From assembly GCF_900111945.1 (NCBI RefSeq), contig NZ_FOYO01000001.1, positions 2,549,751 through 2,613,750 of the forward strand: 64,000 nucleotides of DNA. Direction: 5' to 3'. Under the pieces are notes generated by a model, which saw nothing but the letters and a program-made list of their open reading frames with translations, was not told the origin of the DNA and did not search any database. Shown piece by piece: positions 45,927 to 55,081 of this stretch. The first letter of the stretch is position 1. Each line of letters begins with the position of its first letter. Origin of the DNA: Litoreibacter janthinus (GTDB taxonomy: Bacteria > Pseudomonadota > Alphaproteobacteria > Rhodobacterales > Rhodobacteraceae). The position numbers and the translations under genes were made by a program.

Positions 45927-46226
45927 ATGCCAGATGTGACCATAGTTTACTGGCGCGACATTCCCGCTCAGGTCATCGTGGGCAAAGGTCGGCGCGGCCA
46001 TAAAGTCCAGCTTGAGGAACGGTTCGAGCAAGCCATTGACCGGGCCGCCATGAAGGTCGGAGCCAAGGACGCGGATGCCTATCTAGCCGATTGGCGCAAG
46101 GCGGCACCTTACGAAGTCGAAGGCGACCCCCAAGAGGTCGCAAAAGCCGAAGCGGCCCGACTAGAGGCCGAATACGACACCGACAGGATCAAGCAGTTGA
46201 TCGCGAATGATGGCAATGCCGTCTGA
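45927..46226 (+). CDS. 'Virulence factor' family small protein
   Basis: 99 residues, MPDVTIVYWRDIPAQVIVGKGRRGHKVQLEERFEQAIDRAAMK, the characteristic pattern of the family named virulence factor (Pfam Virulence_fact). The name is historical; function unknown. It heads a rightward run with the methylenetetrahydrofolate-reductase-like gene (31 nt gap), the methyltransferase and, after a gap, the corrinoid activator. A link to folate/B12 methyl transfer is therefore likely. AAGGATTCGAACG precedes the ATG. Confidence 0.85.
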   Translation: MPDVTIVYWRDIPAQVIVGKGRRGHKVQLEERFEQAIDRAAMKVGAKDADAYLADWRKAAPYEVEGDPQEVAKAEAARLEAEYDTDRIKQLIANDGNAV

Positions 46227-46257
46227 AACGATGGTCACACGCATTAGGGAGGGTCTC

Positions 46258-47187
46258 ATGGCCTTGTTAAACTTCAAACGCAGCGCACCGGCGACCGAGA
46301 CAACCGTAAACCCGCAGGTCGAGAGCTTCCTAAAGGATTACTCTATCGAGGTGATGCCCCGCACGGCCGAAAAGGTTGAAGATTTCCGCGAGTTGCTGCC
46401 CGCAGGCACGCGCGTCTATGTGGCCCATATCGAAGGCACACCCATCGAAGACATGGTCGCAACGGCCGCCCGCCTGAACCGTGACGGCTACAAGGTTATG
46501 CCCCATTTCCCCGCGCGCATCATCAAAGACGAAGCTTCGCTCGCAGACTGGATTGCCCGCTACCAAGGCGAAGCTGACGTCAAGCAAGCATTGCTGCTTG
46601 CAGGCGGTGTGGCAGAGCCTCATGGCACATTCGACAGTTCAATGCAGCTTCTGGAAACCGGTCTCTTCGGCAAAGCTGGTTTCGATCGCATTCATGTCGC
46701 CGGCCACCCAGAGGGCAACCGCGACATCGACCCTGATGGCAGCATGAAGAATGTCGATGAAGCTCTTGCTTGGAAACAGAAGTTTTCTGAAACGTCAGAT
46801 GCAACGATGGCGCTGGCGACCCAATTCGCTTTTGAGGCAGGTCCGATCATAGAATGGGCAAATGCAATCAAGGCCGCGGGGATCGACCTGCCAGTTCACA
46901 TAGGCATCGCCGGCCCTGCTAAATTGCAAACCTTGATCAAGTTCGCCATTGCCTGCGGCGTGGGCCCGTCGCTCAAAGTGCTCCAGAAGCGCGCGATGGA
47001 CGTCACCAAACTACTGCTCCCTTATGAGCCAAACGAGGTGATCACGGCGCTGGCAGCACACAAGGCGGCGAACCCCGAATTCAACATCGAGGCAGTGCAT
47101 TTCTTCCCGCTCGGCGGCATCAAGACAAATGCCAATTGGGCAATCGCAAATGGCGGCAGCTCCGCCGTTCCAGCAGACCAAGCATAA
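46258..47187 (+). CDS. Methylenetetrahydrofolate reductase-like protein
   Basis: 309 residues, TIM barrel of the MTHFR family: GTRVYVAHIEGTPIEDMVATAARLNRDGYKVMPHFPARII at the N-terminus and FDRIHVAGHPEGNRDIDPDGS, QFAFEAGPIIEWA, IGIAGPAKLQTLIKFA further on. It is distant from standard MetF in sequence style. It should make or use methyltetrahydrofolate in the cytosol, the methyl donor for the next gene's product. Start ATG 46258 has AGGGAGGG upstream; earlier ATGs in frame lack one. Confidence 0.86.
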   Translation: MALLNFKRSAPATETTVNPQVESFLKDYSIEVMPRTAEKVEDFRELLPAGTRVYVAHIEGTPIEDMVATAARLNRDGYKVMPHFPARIIKDEASLADWIARYQGEADVKQALLLAGGVAEPHGTFDSSMQLLETGLFGKAGFDRIHVAGHPEGNRDIDPDGSMKNVDEALAWKQKFSETSDATMALATQFAFEAGPIIEWANAIKAAGIDLPVHIGIAGPAKLQTLIKFAIACGVGPSLKVLQKRAMDVTKLLLPYEPNEVITALAAHKAANPEFNIEAVHFFPLGGIKTNANWAIANGGSSAVPADQA

Positions 47188-47199
47188 GAAAGATCAACA

Positions 47200-48282
47200 A
47201 TGACCCGCACCATATTGGAATCAAAAACAAAAACCACTGTGATCGGGTTTGACGAGCCGTTCTGCGTCATTGGGGAGCGGATCAACCCCACGGGCCGCAA
47301 GATCCTGAACGAAGAGCTGGAGCGCGGCGATTTTTCCCGCGTGGAGGCCGATGCAATCGCACAAGCCTTGGCGGGTGCCAATGTGCTCGACATCAACTCC
47401 GGCGCTGTCTTTTCCAACAAGATGGCCGAAGACCCCCGCTACGCCGACAACAACTTTGTTGAACCAACCTTGATGAAAGAGCTGGTAGAACGCGTGCAGA
47501 AGGTCACCGATATTCCGCTGTGCATTGACAGCTCCGTGCCCGGCGCGCTTGAAAACGGCTTGGCCGCCGCTGAAGGTCGCCCGCTGTTGAACTCCGTCAC
47601 CGGCGAGGAAGAGCGTCTCGAACTCGTGCTGCCCTTGGTCAAGAAATACAACGTCCCAGTCGTCGCCATATCCAACGATGATACGGGCATTTCCGAAGAC
47701 CCGGACGTGCGCTTCGCCGTGGCCAAAAAGATCGTAGAGCGCGCGGCCGATTTCGGTATCCCCGCCCATGACATCGTGGTCGACCCGCTGGTCATGCCAA
47801 TTGGCGCGATGGGCACTGCAGGCTTGCAAGTCTTCACCCTTGTACGCCGCCTTCGTGAGGAACTGGGCGTGAACACCACTTGCGGCGCGTCTAACATCTC
47901 GTTCGGGCTGCCAAACCGTCATGGCATCAACAACGCCTTCCTGCCGATGGCGATGGCCGCTGGCATGACAAGCGCGATCATGAACCCTGTCGCCCTGCCC
48001 GTCGGCCCGATCAAGATGCAGGAAAAGCTGGATGCGCTTGCCGCCGCTGGCATCATCGTCCCAGATGACATTGACCCCGAATTGCTGGCGCAACTGACCG
48101 GCCTCGGCTCCACTAAACCGCAGCCCGGTAAGGAAATGGAAGCTATTCGCGCCGCGAACTTCCTGATGAACCAAGACCCGTCCGGCGGCGCTTGGATCAC
48201 GTTCAACAAGCCCAAGAACGCTGATGGCACAGCCGCTGCAGCGCGTGGCGGGCGCGCGGGTGGGCGTCGGCGTCGGGGCTAA
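47200..48282 (+). CDS. Methyltetrahydrofolate:corrinoid methyltransferase (pterin-binding)
   Basis: 360 residues, dihydropteroate-synthase-like TIM barrel: VIGERINPTGRKIL, ANVLDINSGAVFS, PLCIDSSVPGALENGLAA, LLNSVTGEEERL, VAISNDDTG and TTCGASNISFGLPNR. This is the folate-binding module seen in MetH and AcsE/MtgA. There is no homocysteine- or B12-binding domain in the same polypeptide, so partners are separate proteins. The C-terminus has an odd tail, AAAARGGRAGGRRRRG, also present in similar form in the activator gene downstream. Only 12 nt separate it from the MTHFR-like gene. Confidence 0.88.
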   Translation: MTRTILESKTKTTVIGFDEPFCVIGERINPTGRKILNEELERGDFSRVEADAIAQALAGANVLDINSGAVFSNKMAEDPRYADNNFVEPTLMKELVERVQKVTDIPLCIDSSVPGALENGLAAAEGRPLLNSVTGEEERLELVLPLVKKYNVPVVAISNDDTGISEDPDVRFAVAKKIVERAADFGIPAHDIVVDPLVMPIGAMGTAGLQVFTLVRRLREELGVNTTCGASNISFGLPNRHGINNAFLPMAMAAGMTSAIMNPVALPVGPIKMQEKLDALAAAGIIVPDDIDPELLAQLTGLGSTKPQPGKEMEAIRAANFLMNQDPSGGAWITFNKPKNADGTAAAARGGRAGGRRRRG

Positions 48283-48570
48283 GCCTCAGCGCGCGGCGCT
48301 CTGACCGCCCAAAGCAACAACAGAGAAAAAGCAAGATTTGGCGGCACACTGGCGGTCGAACCCGCCAAGAGTCATCCGCAGTGATCAGCACCAAACAACG
48401 GTTAGAAGCCCAAAGAAGACACAAACTCCGCCTGCGATGATGCGTTTTCGAGGTCGCTTCAGTCTGGCTCATAACAAACATGCGCATTTAGGCCAGAACC
48501 TGTCGCAGACAGATATTGCGCAGGCCGGTCAAAGACCTACACATACGGCGCAACCCTTTGGAGCGCGCGC

Positions 48571-50601
48571 ATGTCCAACGACCCACTTGTGATCTTCACC
48601 CCGTCCGGCAAGCGCGGGCATTTCGCTGTGGGCACACCTGTGCTGACAGCTGCCCGCCAACTTGGTGTGGACCTCGACAGCGTCTGTGGCGGGCGGGGAA
48701 TCTGCTCAAAATGCCAGATCACGCCCTCTTACGGTGAGTTCCCCAAGCATGGCGTAACGGTGAAAGAAGGCGCGCTGAGCGACTGGAACAGCGTCGAGCA
48801 GCGCTATGACGACAAGCGCGGCTTGCCCAAAGGACGCCGCCTTGGCTGTCAGGCGAAAGTCCAAGGCGACATCGTAATCGATGTGCCCGCGGAAAGTCAG
48901 GTGCACAAACAGGTCGTCCGCAAGCGCGTCGAAGCGCGCGATATCACGCTCAACCCCTCCACCAAACTGTTCTATGTCGAGGTAGAGCAGCCTGACATGC
49001 ACGAGCCGTCCGGCGATCTGGAGCGGTTGATCAAGGCGCTGCGTACCGATTGGGGTTTGCCGGAGCTGGAGGCCGACCTTGGCCTTCTGAAAACGCTGCA
49101 ACCCACCTTGCGCAAAGGCGAATGGAAGGTGACCTGCGCCGTCCACTTGGGCGACGACATGTTCGGGCCGCGCATCATGCATATCTGGCCCGGATTCTAC
49201 GAAGGGTCAGTTTACGGCTTGGCTGTCGATTTGGGTTCCACCACCATTGCGGGCCATTTGTGCGACCTTGCGACCGGCGAGGTTGTCGCCTCCTCCGGCA
49301 TCATGAACCCGCAAATCCGCTTCGGCGAGGATTTGATGAGCCGCGTCAGCTATTCAATGATGAATGCAGGTGGTGCCGAGGAAATGACACAAGCGGTGCG
49401 CGAAGGAATGAACTCGCTATTCGTGCAGATCGCAACGGAAGCCGGAATCGACCGCAGCCTGATCGTCGACGCTGTGTTCGTCTGCAATCCCGTCATGCAC
49501 CACCTGTTCCTGGGTATTGATCCGTTCGAGTTGGGCCAAGCTCCCTTCGCGCTCGCCACGTCCGAAGCCCTGTCACTGCGCGCAATGGAGCTGGAGCTGA
49601 ACCTCCACCCAGCTGCCCGCGTTTACATCCTGCCCTGCATCGCGGGTCATGTCGGCGCAGACGCGGCCGCTGTGGCGCTGTCAGAGGCGCCGGACAAATC
49701 TGACGACTTGGTGTTAATCGTGGATGTCGGCACCAACGCTGAAATCCTGTTGGGCAACAAGGACAAGGTGCTTGCGTGTTCCTCGCCAACCGGTCCCGCC
49801 TTTGAAGGCGCGCAGATCAGCTCCGGCCAACGTGCCGCGCCAGGCGCGATTGAACGCGTCGAGATTGATCCGATCACCAAAGAGCCACGCTTCCGCGTCA
49901 TCGGCTCCGACGTGTGGTCCGACGAGGACGGGTTTGACGAGGTTATTGCCAGCACAGGGATCACGGGCATATGCGGTTCCGGCATAATCGAGATGGTGGC
50001 CGAGATGCGTCTCGCGGGGATCGTCGATGGTCCCGGCCTGATCGGGTCACCTGAACAAACCGGCACAAGTCGTTGTTTTCTCGATGGAAGAACCTACAGC
50101 TATATGGTCTGGGAGGATGGTGAACGTCAGATCACCGTGACCAACCGCGACATTCGTGAAATCCAAATGGCCAAGGCTGCGCTCTATTCCGGCGCGCGTC
50201 TGTTGATGGATAAGTTCGGTGTCGACAAGGTCGATCGCGTGGTTCTCGCAGGAGCGTTCGGAGCGCATATAAGCCCCAAACACGCCATGGTACTGGGCAT
50301 GATCCCAGACGCGCCGCTCGACAAGGTAACCTCCGCGGGGAACGCGGCGGGGACTGGCGCACGTATCGCGCTCCTGAACACCAAAGCCCGCGCCGAAATC
50401 GAGCAGACGGTGCGCAACATCCATAAGATCGAAACCGCCATCGAGCCACGCTTCCAAGAGCATTTTGTAAACGCCTCGAATATCCCGAACGCGGTCGAAC
50501 CTTTCCCGATCCTGAACTCGATCGTGACCCTGCCTGATGTCACCTTCAACACCGGTGGAGGCGATAAAGAAGGTGGTCGTAGGAGGCGTAGGCGCTCTTG
50601 A
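48571..50601 (+). CDS. [2Fe-2S]/ASKHA corrinoid-reactivating protein (RamA/RACo-like, DUF4445)
   Basis: 676 residues. A plant-type [2Fe-2S] ferredoxin domain has Cys39, Cys45, Cys48 (CGGRGICSKC) and Cys93. A middle region and the ASKHA ATPase domain follow (VDLGSTTIAGHLCDL near 215, LVIVDVGTNAEILLG near 390, GAFGAHISPKHAMVLGMIPD near 555). Proteins of this type use ATP to reduce inactive cob(II)amide of corrinoid proteins to Co(I). It ends in GGGDKEGGRRRRRRS. Related DUF4445 proteins of roseobacters have been described as reactivators for a multi-part methionine synthase; my recollection of that work is the basis of the role. The 288-nt gap upstream shows no B12 or SAM riboswitch that I can identify. 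Confidence 0.9.
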   Translation: MSNDPLVIFTPSGKRGHFAVGTPVLTAARQLGVDLDSVCGGRGICSKCQITPSYGEFPKHGVTVKEGALSDWNSVEQRYDDKRGLPKGRRLGCQAKVQGDIVIDVPAESQVHKQVVRKRVEARDITLNPSTKLFYVEVEQPDMHEPSGDLERLIKALRTDWGLPELEADLGLLKTLQPTLRKGEWKVTCAVHLGDDMFGPRIMHIWPGFYEGSVYGLAVDLGSTTIAGHLCDLATGEVVASSGIMNPQIRFGEDLMSRVSYSMMNAGGAEEMTQAVREGMNSLFVQIATEAGIDRSLIVDAVFVCNPVMHHLFLGIDPFELGQAPFALATSEALSLRAMELELNLHPAARVYILPCIAGHVGADAAAVALSEAPDKSDDLVLIVDVGTNAEILLGNKDKVLACSSPTGPAFEGAQISSGQRAAPGAIERVEIDPITKEPRFRVIGSDVWSDEDGFDEVIASTGITGICGSGIIEMVAEMRLAGIVDGPGLIGSPEQTGTSRCFLDGRTYSYMVWEDGERQITVTNRDIREIQMAKAALYSGARLLMDKFGVDKVDRVVLAGAFGAHISPKHAMVLGMIPDAPLDKVTSAGNAAGTGARIALLNTKARAEIEQTVRNIHKIETAIEPRFQEHFVNASNIPNAVEPFPILNSIVTLPDVTFNTGGGDKEGGRRRRRRS

Positions 50602-50636
50602 CGCCACCCCGCGGCTCACTTAACTCAAGGGTCAAG

Positions 50637-50710
50637 GCGGGTATGGTGAAAAGGTATCACGGCAGCTTCCCAAGCTTTAGTTACGAGTTCGATTCTCGTT
50701 ACCCGCTCCA
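50637..50710 (+). tRNA. tRNA-Gly (anticodon CCC)
   Basis: A 74-nt cloverleaf with encoded CCA: acceptor GCGGGTA/TACCCGC, D-arm GTGA..TCAC, anticodon loop TTCCCAA (CCC at 50669-50671), T-arm with GTTCGATTC. Reads GGG codons. The following gene starts 6 nt after the CCA end. Confidence 0.97.
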
Positions 50711-50716
50711 AATATT

Positions 50717-51190
50717 ATGAACAAAATCCCCTATCACACACCGCTCGACGCGGACGCACTTCGCGCGCTCGGCATTCCCGAGCCGTGGAACTTTGGCGTC
50801 GCGGATTGCACGCGTTTCGGTGAGTTGGACCCTTTGGGGCACGTCAACAACGCCGCGTATCTGGGGTGGTTCGAGAATTTTCGCCTGCAATATATGAAGG
50901 CCTACGGCTTTTCATTCACTGGTGAGAACGCATTGATTATGGTCCTGCGTCAGGTTCAGGTGGACTATCTGCGCGAAATCAAGCTGGACGAGGACTACAT
51001 CGTCACCGGACGCGCCAGCAAATTGCGCACCTCCAGCTTTCAGATGGACTACGCAGTCTGGGCCGGCGGCGCACTCCGTACGACGTCCCACGCGATTGTC
51101 GTTTTGGTCAAAGAAGATGGCAGCAAGCGCCCGATCCCTGACGAGATCAGGGCGCTTCTGAAAGAGCGTGACGGCGCCGAAGACGCCTGA
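50717..51190 (+). CDS. Hotdog-fold acyl-CoA thioesterase
   Basis: 157 residues, 4-hydroxybenzoyl-CoA thioesterase/YbgC-type hotdog: RFGELDPLGHVNNAAYLGWFENFRLQYM contains the active-site acidic residue and HVNN motif; DYLREIKLDEDYIVTG follows. Hydrolyses an acyl-CoA of unknown chain. Notably no ribosome binding site precedes the ATG, only CGCTCCAAATATT carrying the tRNA 3' end. It probably lies on the tRNA-Gly transcript and is translated after tRNA cleavage, from a nearly leaderless message. Confidence 0.9.
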   Translation: MNKIPYHTPLDADALRALGIPEPWNFGVADCTRFGELDPLGHVNNAAYLGWFENFRLQYMKAYGFSFTGENALIMVLRQVQVDYLREIKLDEDYIVTGRASKLRTSSFQMDYAVWAGGALRTTSHAIVVLVKEDGSKRPIPDEIRALLKERDGAEDA

Positions 51191-51196
51191 TCGCCG

Positions 51197-52792
51197 TTAT
51201 CCGCGAAGGTAATCCAGCAGCAGGCGGGTTGAGCTGTCTTTGCCCTCGTCCGACGCTTCGCCACGTAGAACTGGCGTCAACGCGTTGGCCAGCTCTTTGC
51301 CAAGCTCAACACCCCACTGGTCGTAAGAATTGATGCCCAGCATCACCCCTTCCACAAAAACGCGGTGCTCGTAGAGCGCGATGATCTGGCCCAGCACAAA
51401 CGGCGTGAGCTTCGGATACACCAGCGTGGTGGACGGGCGGTTCCCCGGGAACACGCGGTGCCGCGCCTGACGGTCCAACTCGTCGCCGGTCAGCCCGCGT
51501 CTGGCCATGATTGCCGTGGCCTCTTCTAGGCTCCGGCCCACCATCAACGCCTCTGACTGCGCCAAACAGTTCGCAACCAGCAGCTCGTGCTGATGCGCCA
51601 GTTCAGGTTCGTGACCGCTGCGAGCGACCATGAATTCACACGGAACAACCCGGGTGCCTTGGTGGATCAACTGGTAGAAGGCGTGCTGCCCGTTAGTACC
51701 GGGTTCACCCCAGACGACAGGGCCGGAATTCACTTCAAGCGCGGAGCCGTCCATCGCCACAGACTTGCCGTTGCTTTCCATTTCCAACTGCTGGAAATAG
51801 GCAGGCAACCGCGTCAGGCGTTGATCATATGGCAGAACCGCACGGGTCGCGTGACCGCAGCCTTGGTTGTTCCACACCCCGACCAAAGCCAGCATGACGG
51901 GCAGGTTCTCATTCAGCGGCGCCTCGCGGAAATGGCAGTCCATATCGTAGCCACCACTCAGGAACGCGTTGAAATTATCCGCGCCGATGGCGATCATCAG
52001 CGACAGACCAATCGGTCCCCACATGGAGTAGCGACCGCCGACCCAGTCCTCGAACCCGAACACCCTGTCCGGCGCGATCCCAAACTCAGCGGTTTTCTCG
52101 TCAGCCGTGGAAAGGGCCGCAAACTGCGCGCCCGTGTCTTTTACAGCCTTCGCCATCCAAGCCTGCGCGGTGCGCGCGTTGGTCATCGTTTCGATGGTTG
52201 TGAATGTTTTCGACGCCACGATGACCAGCGTCGTCGCAGGATCAAGCCCGCGCAGGGTATCAGCGATATCCGCACCATCGACGTTGGCGACAAAATGCAG
52301 CCGTGGTCCATTATGGTAAGGAGCGAGCGCCAGAACGGCCATCGCGGGTCCAAGGTCGGAACCGCCAATGCCGATATTGACGACATCCGTAATCGCACCG
52401 CCCTGCCCTTTGATGCTGCCGTTGCGTACACCATCCGCGAATTCGGCCATCCGTGCGCGCGTAGCCCGGACACCAGGAATGACATCTTCGCCAGCCACGA
52501 GCACCGAACGCTCACCCATTTCACGCAACGCAGTATGCAGCACCGCGCGGTCTTCGGTTTCGTTAATCTTCTCGCCTGCGAACATCGCGTCGCGACGGGC
52601 CTCAACACCTGCGTCCGCAGCCATCGCCAGAAGCAACGCACGGTCATCCTCAGAGATATGGGTCTTGGAGTAGTCGAACAGCATGTCGCCATATCGCAAG
52701 GAAAATTCCCTTGCTCGGTCCGCGTTCTGGTCAAACAACTCGGACAGGTTTGCCCGAGCATCGGCACGTTTCTTGAGGTCAGTCCAGTTCAT
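51197..52792 (-). CDS. pgi: Glucose-6-phosphate isomerase
   Basis: 531 residues, normal for the family. Signatures: [39 protein letters not shown] and [14 protein letters not shown] with the active-site Lys. Interconverts glucose-6-P and fructose-6-P. Its ATG overlaps the pgl stop (TAATG), so it is the third gene of zwf-pgl-pgi and serves to feed fructose-6-P into the Entner-Doudoroff or pentose phosphate route. Confidence 0.97.
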   Translation of the reverse strand: MNWTDLKKRADARANLSELFDQNADRAREFSLRYGDMLFDYSKTHISEDDRALLLAMAADAGVEARRDAMFAGEKINETEDRAVLHTALREMGERSVLVAGEDVIPGVRATRARMAEFADGVRNGSIKGQGGAITDVVNIGIGGSDLGPAMAVLALAPYHNGPRLHFVANVDGADIADTLRGLDPATTLVIVASKTFTTIETMTNARTAQAWMAKAVKDTGAQFAALSTADEKTAEFGIAPDRVFGFEDWVGGRYSMWGPIGLSLMIAIGADNFNAFLSGGYDMDCHFREAPLNENLPVMLALVGVWNNQGCGHATRAVLPYDQRLTRLPAYFQQLEMESNGKSVAMDGSALEVNSGPVVWGEPGTNGQHAFYQLIHQGTRVVPCEFMVARSGHEPELAHQHELLVANCLAQSEALMVGRSLEEATAIMARRGLTGDELDRQARHRVFPGNRPSTTLVYPKLTPFVLGQIIALYEHRVFVEGVMLGINSYDQWGVELGKELANALTPVLRGEASDEGKDSSTRLLLDYLRG

Positions 52793-53439
52793 TACGGAGC
52801 CCAGTGTACAGTTGCATTCGCCAAGACGGTTCGGATCGGAGCTTCCATGCGGGTGGCATGGGAAGCGCGGTCCAGCGCGTCACGTTTATCTTTGCCTGCG
52901 ATCAGTACATGGGTGCTCATCGCCTCTTCCAGAACCCGCCCGCTAAGGGTAACGCGCGGCTCCAAACCATCCGAAGCCTCAACCAGCATCAGATCAGGCG
53001 CGTCAGGAGCCAACGCGGCCTCAAGGTCGGGCGATCCGGGAAACAGCGAGGCGGTGTGCATATCGTCACCCATCCCGACGACCAGCACCGAAAGCGGTAA
53101 ATGGTTTGAGATATCCGGCAAGACATCGCCTTCCGGGCGGATCGACACGTAGTTCGCCGCAGCCGCCCGCGAGGTCAGAAGGCGTGCGCGGATCATGCGC
53201 TCGTTCGAGCGTTCGTGGTCCGCAGGCACCCGGCGCTCGTCGCCCACAAGGATGCTCACGCGCGACCAATCCAGATCCGCCGCACACAGCGCGTCGAACA
53301 CCGGCCCCGGCGTAGAGCCTCCTGGAACGGCGAAGCTGACGTGTTCATGGGTCATCAATGCTTCGGCCAGCTCCCCTGCCAAATGATTGGCAAGGTCGAT
53401 CATCATCATGTCGCGGTCTGGATATTCTACGAGGTTCAT
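52792..53439 (-). CDS. pgl: 6-phosphogluconolactonase
   Basis: 215 residues, DevB/SOL type: [45 protein letters not shown] and [21 protein letters not shown]. Hydrolyses 6-phosphogluconolactone to 6-phosphogluconate. Overlaps both neighbours by one base. Slightly short relative to typical 230-240 residues but motifs are intact. Confidence 0.96.
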   Translation of the reverse strand: MNLVEYPDRDMMMIDLANHLAGELAEALMTHEHVSFAVPGGSTPGPVFDALCAADLDWSRVSILVGDERRVPADHERSNERMIRARLLTSRAAAANYVSIRPEGDVLPDISNHLPLSVLVVGMGDDMHTASLFPGSPDLEAALAPDAPDLMLVEASDGLEPRVTLSGRVLEEAMSTHVLIAGKDKRDALDRASHATRMEAPIRTVLANATVHWAP

Positions 53440-54890
53440 TACTTGATCTCCCGCCAGCGTCGCCCGTCGCGGTGCAACAGCATTAACGCATCCTCTGGTC
53501 CCGATGTTCCCGGTTCATATTGCACCGGTTTGTCGCCGCGTTCCGTCCACGCATTGATGATCGGGTCGGTCCATGCCCACGCGGCTTCGACTTCGTCTCC
53601 ACGCATGAACAGCGTTTGGTTACCACGGATCACATCCATTATCAGCCGTTCATAGGCGTCCGGCACATCTGCACCTTCCGGCCCAAGTGCGTCCGCAAAG
53701 GTCATGTCGAGTGGCACGTCCACCAACCGCATACCGCCCGGCCCTGGTTCTTTGATGGTAACGCGCAGATCCATGCCCTCGTCGGGCTGTAGCCGGATAG
53801 CCAGCACATTGGCCTTGCTGCCTGCATCTTCTTCGAAAATCGAGTGCGGCACTTCTTTGAACTGGATGACAATCTCTGACATCCGCGCTTTCAGTCGCTT
53901 GCCTGTCCGCAGGTAAAACGGTGTCCCCTTCCAACGCCAGTTGGAAATGTCCACTTTCATCGCGATGTAGCTCTCGGTCTTACTGGACGGATTCTCGGAG
54001 TGCTTGATGTAGGACTCCTGCTCGTCATCGGCTGCGTATTGGCCGCGAACGATATTCTCAGACGGCAAAGGGTCCAACGCGCGGATCACCTTCAATTTCT
54101 CGTCCCGCACGGCGTCGGGGTCAAATTGCGAGGGCGGCTCCATAGCCGTCAGACACAGCAGCTGCATGAGGTGGTTCTGGATCATATCCCGCATCGCGCC
54201 GGATTTGTCGTAGTAGCCACCACGTCCACCTACGCCGACGGTTTCGGCGACGGTAATTTGTACGTGGTCGATATATTGGGCATTCCATAGCGGCTCGAAC
54301 AGCATGTTGGCAAAGCGCACCGCCATAAGATTCTGCACCGTTTCTTTGCCAAGGTAGTGGTCGATGCGGTAAATCTGGTGCTCGTCAAAGCTCGCCGCCA
54401 GCACAGCGTTCAGGGCCTTTGCGCTTTCAAGATCGCGGCCAAATGGTTTTTCGACTACGATCCGGCTTTCGGCATTGGCAATCTTGTGCTTGTGCAGCCG
54501 TGTGGCCAAATCGCCAAACAGGCTAGGCCCGACCGAGAAATAGAACGCCTGAACGACATCCTTGCGCACCAGTTTGGCCAGCGTATCCCAGCCTCCAGCC
54601 CCTTTGGCGTCGATAGCGGTGTAATGCAATTGAGCCAGAAACGCCTCAACAACTTTCGGCTTGCGCTTCTTCTCCGACACGAATTCTTCAATGGACTCGC
54701 CCACGAGAGCCCGAAATCCCTCGTCGTCCAGATCGCTACGGGCCGCACCAATTATCCGTGCGTCTTTAGGCATTTGGCCTGCGAGAAAGCGGCGATACAG
54801 ACCGGGCAATATTTTTCGACGGGCCAGATCGCCTGTGCCGCCGAAGATCACAAGATCAAAGCTATCTACTGGTATGACACGTGAGACCAT
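53439..54890 (-). CDS. zwf: Glucose-6-phosphate 1-dehydrogenase
   Basis: 483 residues. Nucleotide fold VIFGGTGDLARRKILPGLYRR, the signature RIDHYLGKE with catalytic His region, and EKPFGRDLESA. Oxidises glucose-6-P to 6-phosphogluconolactone with NADP+ or NAD+. Leads the zwf-pgl-pgi operon; a perfect 12-bp LacI-type palindrome lies 37 nt upstream. edd/eda are not in the window but the Entner-Doudoroff route is usual in this group. Confidence 0.98.
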   Translation of the reverse strand: MVSRVIPVDSFDLVIFGGTGDLARRKILPGLYRRFLAGQMPKDARIIGAARSDLDDEGFRALVGESIEEFVSEKKRKPKVVEAFLAQLHYTAIDAKGAGGWDTLAKLVRKDVVQAFYFSVGPSLFGDLATRLHKHKIANAESRIVVEKPFGRDLESAKALNAVLAASFDEHQIYRIDHYLGKETVQNLMAVRFANMLFEPLWNAQYIDHVQITVAETVGVGGRGGYYDKSGAMRDMIQNHLMQLLCLTAMEPPSQFDPDAVRDEKLKVIRALDPLPSENIVRGQYAADDEQESYIKHSENPSSKTESYIAMKVDISNWRWKGTPFYLRTGKRLKARMSEIVIQFKEVPHSIFEEDAGSKANVLAIRLQPDEGMDLRVTIKEPGPGGMRLVDVPLDMTFADALGPEGADVPDAYERLIMDVIRGNQTLFMRGDEVEAAWAWTDPIINAWTERGDKPVQYEPGTSGPEDALMLLHRDGRRWREIK

Positions 54891-54926
54891 GGGATTACCC
54901 TTCTGTTGGCAAAGCTTTCGCGCGTT

Positions 54927-54938
54927 GTTAGCGCTAAC
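54927..54938. promoter_or_regulatory. LacI-family-type operator upstream of zwf
   Basis: GTTAGCGCTAAC is a perfect palindrome with the central CG of LacI/GalR-family operators (TGTTAGCGCTAACA type). The left flank TGTT is retained, the right flank is GA. It sits 37 nt before the zwf start, where repression would be effective. The binding protein is not in the window. Confidence 0.65.
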
Positions 54939-55081
54939 GAGGCGTCATTTCCAGAGCAAATTTCAGGTCCGTATCCTAACACCCTCCGCTGTGGTCACAA
55001 CCGTGTCAGATGATACTTTGAAGACTTTCTCTTCTTATGACAACGCGCTAGCCATAGCCCAAAGGGAATGGAGCGACACGT

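Noticed and set aside
45761..45943. 60-codon leftward frame between ppx/gppA and the virulence-factor-family gene
   Set aside because: No ribosome binding site or family resemblance; it overlaps the next gene's leader antisense.
48283..48570. Possible SAM or B12 riboswitch or small gene upstream of the corrinoid activator
   Set aside because: No B12 box, no SAM-II-type core and no credible small ORF could be identified by eye. A GGCGG/CCGCC hairpin is present, but this alone is not evidence.
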